From assembly GCA_028288315.1 (NCBI GenBank), contig JAQBNY010000024.1, forward strand, positions 1-27,632: a stretch of 27,632 nt of DNA. Direction: 5' to 3'. The DNA is from Mucilaginibacter sp. Its GTDB lineage: Bacteria; Bacteroidota; Bacteroidia; Sphingobacteriales; Sphingobacteriaceae. The notes under the pieces were generated by a model. The model saw nothing but the letters and a program-made list of their open reading frames with translations. It did no database searches and had not been told where the DNA came from. Within the stretch, counting starts at the first letter, position 1. The number at the start of each line of letters is the position of its first letter. Both the position numbers and the translations under genes were made by a program. Below, piece by piece: positions 23,793 to 27,632 of this stretch.

Positions 23793-25295
23793 ATGCACTT
23801 TTTATCACCCATATGGTTTTTTGCACTGGCCGCGTTAAGCATCCCCATTGTAATACACCTGTGGAATATAAAGCCGGGCAAAACTTTAAAGGTGGGCAGT
23901 ATAATGCTTATCAGCGAAGCTTCAAAAACCAACCGCCGCAGCTTTAAACTGGTGGATATACTGTTGTTCATTCTTCGTTGTTTATTGCTGGCCTTGCTTG
24001 CATTTTTCTTGGCTGCACCCGTTTGGCAGCATTTAAAAAAACCAGAAAAAGTAAAAGGCTGGGTGCTGCTTCCTAAAGAAAACCTAAAGGAAAGCTACCA
24101 AAAGTTTAAACCGGTAGTTGATTCGCTTACCCAGTCTGGTTATGAATTTCATTATTTTGAAAAAGGCTTTGCCAAGGGCGATCTGACTAAAATATTAGCA
24201 GACACTAACCGCAAAGACACAGCATCTACCAATAACTATTGGGTGGTGGTAAAGCAATTGAACAACAAAGTTTCATCAGCATTACCCGTATATTTATTTA
24301 CGCCGAACGGCAGCATCCACTTTAAAGGGGCAAAGCCAACAACCGGGTTAAACCTGCACTGGCAAACGTATACCACAGCAGATTCGGTTAGCAAATGGAT
24401 AGCTGCCGCATCGTTTACTGCTAATAATGCTATAAAAGTAACGCAGGGCAATAGCAGTCCCTCAGGTATATATTATACAGAGCAATTTATTAAAAACGAT
24501 GGCAACCAGGACATTGAGGTAAAGGTACAAAACGGACAACCTGTTGTAAGTTTAAAAAATTCAGAACAGCCACCGGTACAGGTAGATACCTCAACTTTAC
24601 AGATTGCCTTGTACACAAATAAATACGCTTTGGATGCGGGTTATTTAAAAGCGGCACTATCTGCGGTTGTAAACTTTAATGGGCGTAAAGCTATCATCAG
24701 GCAATATAATAACGCAGCACAAATAGCCGGTGGGCAAGATTGGTTGTTCTGGTTATCAGATGCGCCGCTGAGTAGTCGTTTGTTAAATGCCAGCAAGAAT
24801 ATATTCAAATATGAAAACGGTAAGATAGTATCTACAGCCTCATGGATTGATGCGGGAAGTGCTTTATTTAATGCCGATAAAAAGATAGCGCTAAACAAAT
24901 TGATCGTATCAAACGATAAAAACGAGACTGTTTGGCATAATGGTTTTGGGATACCGGTTTTAGACAAAAAAATGCAAAAAAATGCGAATATCTACCGCTT
25001 TTACTCACATTTTAACCCTAATTGGAACGACCTGGTTTGGAGCGATTATTTCCCCAGAATGATATTGAAACTGATCAATAATAATATTTATCAGCAGCCC
25101 GAAAAATTTGATAAACGGATTTTAACAAACCAACAGATCCAACCGATACAGATAAAGCAAACAACCGAAGTGGCATCAGTTAACCCGGTTGAACAGGTAG
25201 ATATTTCAAAGTATTTTTGGCTGTTGGTTATAGTACTGTTTGTAGCCGAACGCATTTTATCTCATAAAACTAAAACCATACCAACCAATGGCTAA
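23793..25295 (+). CDS. BatA-like membrane protein with degenerate VWA domain
   Basis: This is a 500-residue membrane protein. Residues 1-24 and 54-78 are membrane segments of the aerotolerance-regulator N-terminal (BatA) domain (MHFLSPIWFFALAALSIPIVIHLW, then SFKLVDILLFILRCLLLALLAFF). After it, where BatA proteins have a VWA strand with DxSxS, this one reads GWVLLPKENLKE, so the metal site looks lost. A long periplasmic region follows and a C-terminal membrane segment (YFWLLVIVLFVAERIL). ATG 23793 is preferred over GTG 23784 because the latter lies within the repeat. Its stop overlaps the next gene by 8 bases, so they are coupled. Confidence 0.88.
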   Translation: MHFLSPIWFFALAALSIPIVIHLWNIKPGKTLKVGSIMLISEASKTNRRSFKLVDILLFILRCLLLALLAFFLAAPVWQHLKKPEKVKGWVLLPKENLKESYQKFKPVVDSLTQSGYEFHYFEKGFAKGDLTKILADTNRKDTASTNNYWVVVKQLNNKVSSALPVYLFTPNGSIHFKGAKPTTGLNLHWQTYTTADSVSKWIAAASFTANNAIKVTQGNSSPSGIYYTEQFIKNDGNQDIEVKVQNGQPVVSLKNSEQPPVQVDTSTLQIALYTNKYALDAGYLKAALSAVVNFNGRKAIIRQYNNAAQIAGGQDWLFWLSDAPLSSRLLNASKNIFKYENGKIVSTASWIDAGSALFNADKKIALNKLIVSNDKNETVWHNGFGIPVLDKKMQKNANIYRFYSHFNPNWNDLVWSDYFPRMILKLINNNIYQQPEKFDKRILTNQQIQPIQIKQTTEVASVNPVEQVDISKYFWLLVIVLFVAERILSHKTKTIPTNG

Positions 25296-27408
25296 GCAAG
25301 GGATAAATAAAATTAACGGCTTGCGCCAACGGTGGTTAGTATACCAATTACTGGCTGATGTGGTATGGGCAGTTGCCATTGCTTTGCTTGGGGGAAGTTT
25401 GCTGTTTCATCTGTTTTCTGTTCCGGAAGTAGCAACGCTGTTAATATTTATTATTGCACTTGTTGTACTGCTGGCTATGCATCGCCCCTGGTTAATAAAT
25501 AATGAAGCAATTGCCGGGTACCTCAACAAAGAATACCCCGAATTGCAAGAAAGTACCGATTTAATACTGCAACCAATAGGGCAATTAAATACATTGCAAT
25601 TACTGGCCCGTTCACATACCCAAGCTGTTTTAGATGGTTTACAGGTAAGTCATAAACATTTCGCGAAGAGACTGATAAAAGCCCTGCCGCTACTATTGGC
25701 AGCGGTGATCTTTGTAATTGTATTTAACAAATTGTATAGTAATAAACATACCACCTATTCCTGGGGTGAGAAAAACGGCTCGACTGCACAGTGCATTCCA
25801 CCAGAAAAAGTTTTACCTCAGATAAATGAACTGGAATTAACTATTACCCCGCCTGCTTATACCGGCAAAGCAAAACGTTTGCAAGATAAATTTAACCTTA
25901 CTGCCGAGGAAGGCGCTACGGTAAGCTGGGACATTAAAACTAACGTAGCCATAAAAAATGCCTATTTAATATTTAATGATAAGGAGCGCATCGCTTTAAA
26001 AAGTACGGGAGAGTATACCCAATGGTCTGCCCAAAGAATAGTAAATAAACCAGGCTTTTACCAGGTAAGTATTGATGGGAAACTGTCTGACCTTTACCAG
26101 GTACAGGTAATAAAGGATGGTCCGCCGGTGATACATGTTAAGGCGCCTAAGCAGTATACTTATATAGATGCAGGCGAAGCGCAAAAGGTAAACATAAACG
26201 CCTCATTGAATGATGACTACGGAATAGCCAATGCTTTAATAATAGCAACCGTTGCCAAAGGCAAAGGCGAAGGAGTTAAGTTTAAAGAGTATAAACTGAA
26301 CTTTAGCACTGTGTTTAGCGGTCACAGTCCGCAATATAATGTGCAAAAATTGATTGACCTGCCTGCCTTGAATATGGAGCCAGGCGATGAGCTTTATTTT
26401 TATGTACAGGCACAGGATACCCATCAGCAGCAAAGTCGCACCGATGTGTTTACAGTTGCTATACAAGATACCGCAGAGTTGTTAAGTATGGATGGGGTAC
26501 TATCCGGTGCAAATATAAAACCGGAATTTTTTAGGAGCGAGCGGCAGATCATCATCGATGCTGAGAAACTGATTAAGGATAAGGACACCATCAGTACAGA
26601 GAAGTTTAATGCACGCAGCAATGATCTGGGTGTTGATCAAAAACTGCTGCGCTTACGTTACGGTAAATTTTTAGGCGAAGAGGATGAAACGGTTGAAGGC
26701 CCCAAAGGTGGCGATGAACTATCTAACCCTGCGGACTTTAGCAATGGTGCCAAAATTTTAAAAGAATACACCGATGACCATGACAAGGCCGAGGATGCCC
26801 AGTTTTTTGAGCCTGCTATAAAGGCACAGCTTAAAGCTACCCTTAGCGAAATGTGGAAAGCCGAATTGCAACTGCGGCTTTACAAACCACAGGCCGCCCT
26901 GCCTTTTGCGTACAAAGCTTTGCGTTTGCTGAAAGATCTGCAGCAGAAATCGCGCTCTTATGTGGCCAAAACATCATACAACCCGCCGCCATTGAAACCG
27001 GAAAAACGATTAAGCGGCGAGCTGGACAAAATCATTCAGCCGGTTAATAAGCAGGACATAAAAGCACCTGCCGATAACCAGGCGGTATTGAAGAACGCGA
27101 TAGGCGTTTTAGAAAGCTTAAAACTGAAACCAGTGTTAAATGCTGCAGATAACCGTACCCTGCAACTGGCTAATCAGCGCTTAAGCGAGATAGCTTCTGC
27201 ACAACCCGGTACTTATTTGCCTGCATTAAGCGCTATGCGCAGGATATTATCGGTACAAAAAATAAATGTATCTGATATAAACATGGTGGAGCGGGCTATA
27301 CAAAAAACACTGGTATCTATAAAGAATATGCCAAAATCAGATGAGGCTAATGCCGATATGGGCTTGTCTGGCCGCTATTTTAAAAACCTTAAACAAGCCA
27401 ACAATTAA
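25288..27408 (+). CDS. DUF4175-like large membrane protein
   Basis: This 706-residue protein of unknown function starts with two membrane segments (25-41 and 48-64) and a third at about 131-147. The periplasmic part begins with a PPAYTG motif (LELTITPPAYTGKAKR), followed by Ig-like strands (GFYQVSIDGKLSDLYQVQV), and later an alpha-helical C-terminus (from about 400) with a coiled-coil-like charged stretch. This organisation matches large DUF4175-type proteins found beside MoxR/DUF58/BatA genes. It overlaps the upstream gene (ATGGCTAA) and the next gene (TAATG), so the operon is tightly packed. Function is inferred only from context. Confidence 0.75.
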   Translation: MAKQGINKINGLRQRWLVYQLLADVVWAVAIALLGGSLLFHLFSVPEVATLLIFIIALVVLLAMHRPWLINNEAIAGYLNKEYPELQESTDLILQPIGQLNTLQLLARSHTQAVLDGLQVSHKHFAKRLIKALPLLLAAVIFVIVFNKLYSNKHTTYSWGEKNGSTAQCIPPEKVLPQINELELTITPPAYTGKAKRLQDKFNLTAEEGATVSWDIKTNVAIKNAYLIFNDKERIALKSTGEYTQWSAQRIVNKPGFYQVSIDGKLSDLYQVQVIKDGPPVIHVKAPKQYTYIDAGEAQKVNINASLNDDYGIANALIIATVAKGKGEGVKFKEYKLNFSTVFSGHSPQYNVQKLIDLPALNMEPGDELYFYVQAQDTHQQQSRTDVFTVAIQDTAELLSMDGVLSGANIKPEFFRSERQIIIDAEKLIKDKDTISTEKFNARSNDLGVDQKLLRLRYGKFLGEEDETVEGPKGGDELSNPADFSNGAKILKEYTDDHDKAEDAQFFEPAIKAQLKATLSEMWKAELQLRLYKPQAALPFAYKALRLLKDLQQKSRSYVAKTSYNPPPLKPEKRLSGELDKIIQPVNKQDIKAPADNQAVLKNAIGVLESLKLKPVLNAADNRTLQLANQRLSEIASAQPGTYLPALSAMRRILSVQKINVSDINMVERAIQKTLVSIKNMPKSDEANADMGLSGRYFKNLKQANN

Positions 27409-27632
27409 TGCAGGCCAACTGGACATATATCGTCATTATTATATGCATACTGCTTGCAGCCGGTTTGGTATGGCAGGAGGTTAAGCGTACCAATAAACAC
27501 TGGTTGGTGTGGCGCATTACCGCCGTTGTTATTGCTTGTGCCACATTGGCTTGCATTGCTTTGCCTTTAACTTACCAAACTGAGGTGAATAAAGCCGACG
27601 AGCATAAAGTGATTTTGCTAACCGCCGGGTTT
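27408..27632 (+). CDS. Membrane protein, 5' part only (cut by window end)
   Basis: The first 75 codons are present. They encode two membrane segments (about 6-20, YIVIIICILLAAGLV, and 37-56, ITAVVIACATLACIALPL), then DEHKVILLTAGF at the edge, which looks like the first strand of a Rossmann-type domain. The ATG overlaps the TAA of the preceding gene by one base, so it belongs to the MoxR operon. The family is not identifiable from this fragment. Confidence 0.75.
   Translation, partial: MQANWTYIVIIICILLAAGLVWQEVKRTNKHWLVWRITAVVIACATLACIALPLTYQTEVNKADEHKVILLTAGF

Overview
The window looks like ordinary chromosome from a Bacteroidota bacterium, most likely Sphingobacteriales. Gene content and order resemble Mucilaginibacter or Pedobacter. 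The assignment rests on a type B T9SS (gliding-associated) C-terminal domain, the order parA-parB-DUF5683-dapB-lepB, a TonB-dependent receptor, low-GC DNA without Shine-Dalgarno leaders, and a MoxR/DUF58/BatA-like cluster. This is inference from family knowledge; no database was searched.

Layout, left to right. 1-323 is gene-free and carries several palindromes. 324-4207 holds a TonB-dependent receptor, a divergent T9SS-secreted protein gene that is broken by two frame changes and apparently an internal deletion, and an NADPH-dependent FMN reductase-like flavoprotein. 4460-8849 is a co-directional housekeeping block (parA, parB, a DUF5683 membrane protein, dapB, lepB) closed by a strong terminator. 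9034-13695 is a minus-strand block: a Gfo/Idh/MocA oxidoreductase, an uncharacterised lipoprotein, a COG1092-type SAM methyltransferase, and an MlaE/MlaF lipid-transport pair without an adjacent MlaD. 13855-16950 is a plus-strand block with an SDR reductase, a PspC protein, a LiaF-like protein and a GYF_2-RDD membrane protein, closed by an 18-bp-stem bidirectional terminator. 17209-20185 is a TldE/TldD pair. 20272-21696 (minus) holds a second GYF_2-RDD protein and a DUF4159 protein. These face a divergent plus-strand operon running off the right edge: MoxR ATPase, DUF58, BatA-like, a DUF4175-like membrane protein, and a further membrane protein cut by the window end.

How the genes work together. 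The left block covers chromosome partitioning, lysine/peptidoglycan precursor synthesis and protein export. The centre and right are rich in envelope functions: Mla lipid transport, PspC/LiaF-like envelope-stress proteins, and the MoxR cluster. The MoxR cluster (20272 to the end) is the best candidate for an incompletely described multi-protein system. It would combine an AAA+ chaperone, a soluble VWA-like protein, a membrane BatA-like protein whose VWA metal site seems lost, a large membrane protein with an Ig-like periplasmic region, and a DUF4159 protein. Each family is known, so novelty lies in function rather than in unknown sequence.

Non-coding DNA is unusually full of inverted repeats. 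They include a long palindrome after lepB, inverted copies of one CCTCTCC/GGAGAGG element flanking the DUF58 gene, a 27-nt-armed hairpin upstream of parA, and hairpins placed at start or stop codons in the PspC/LiaF/RDD operon. I saw no tRNA, rRNA, CRISPR array, transposase or parS-like site.
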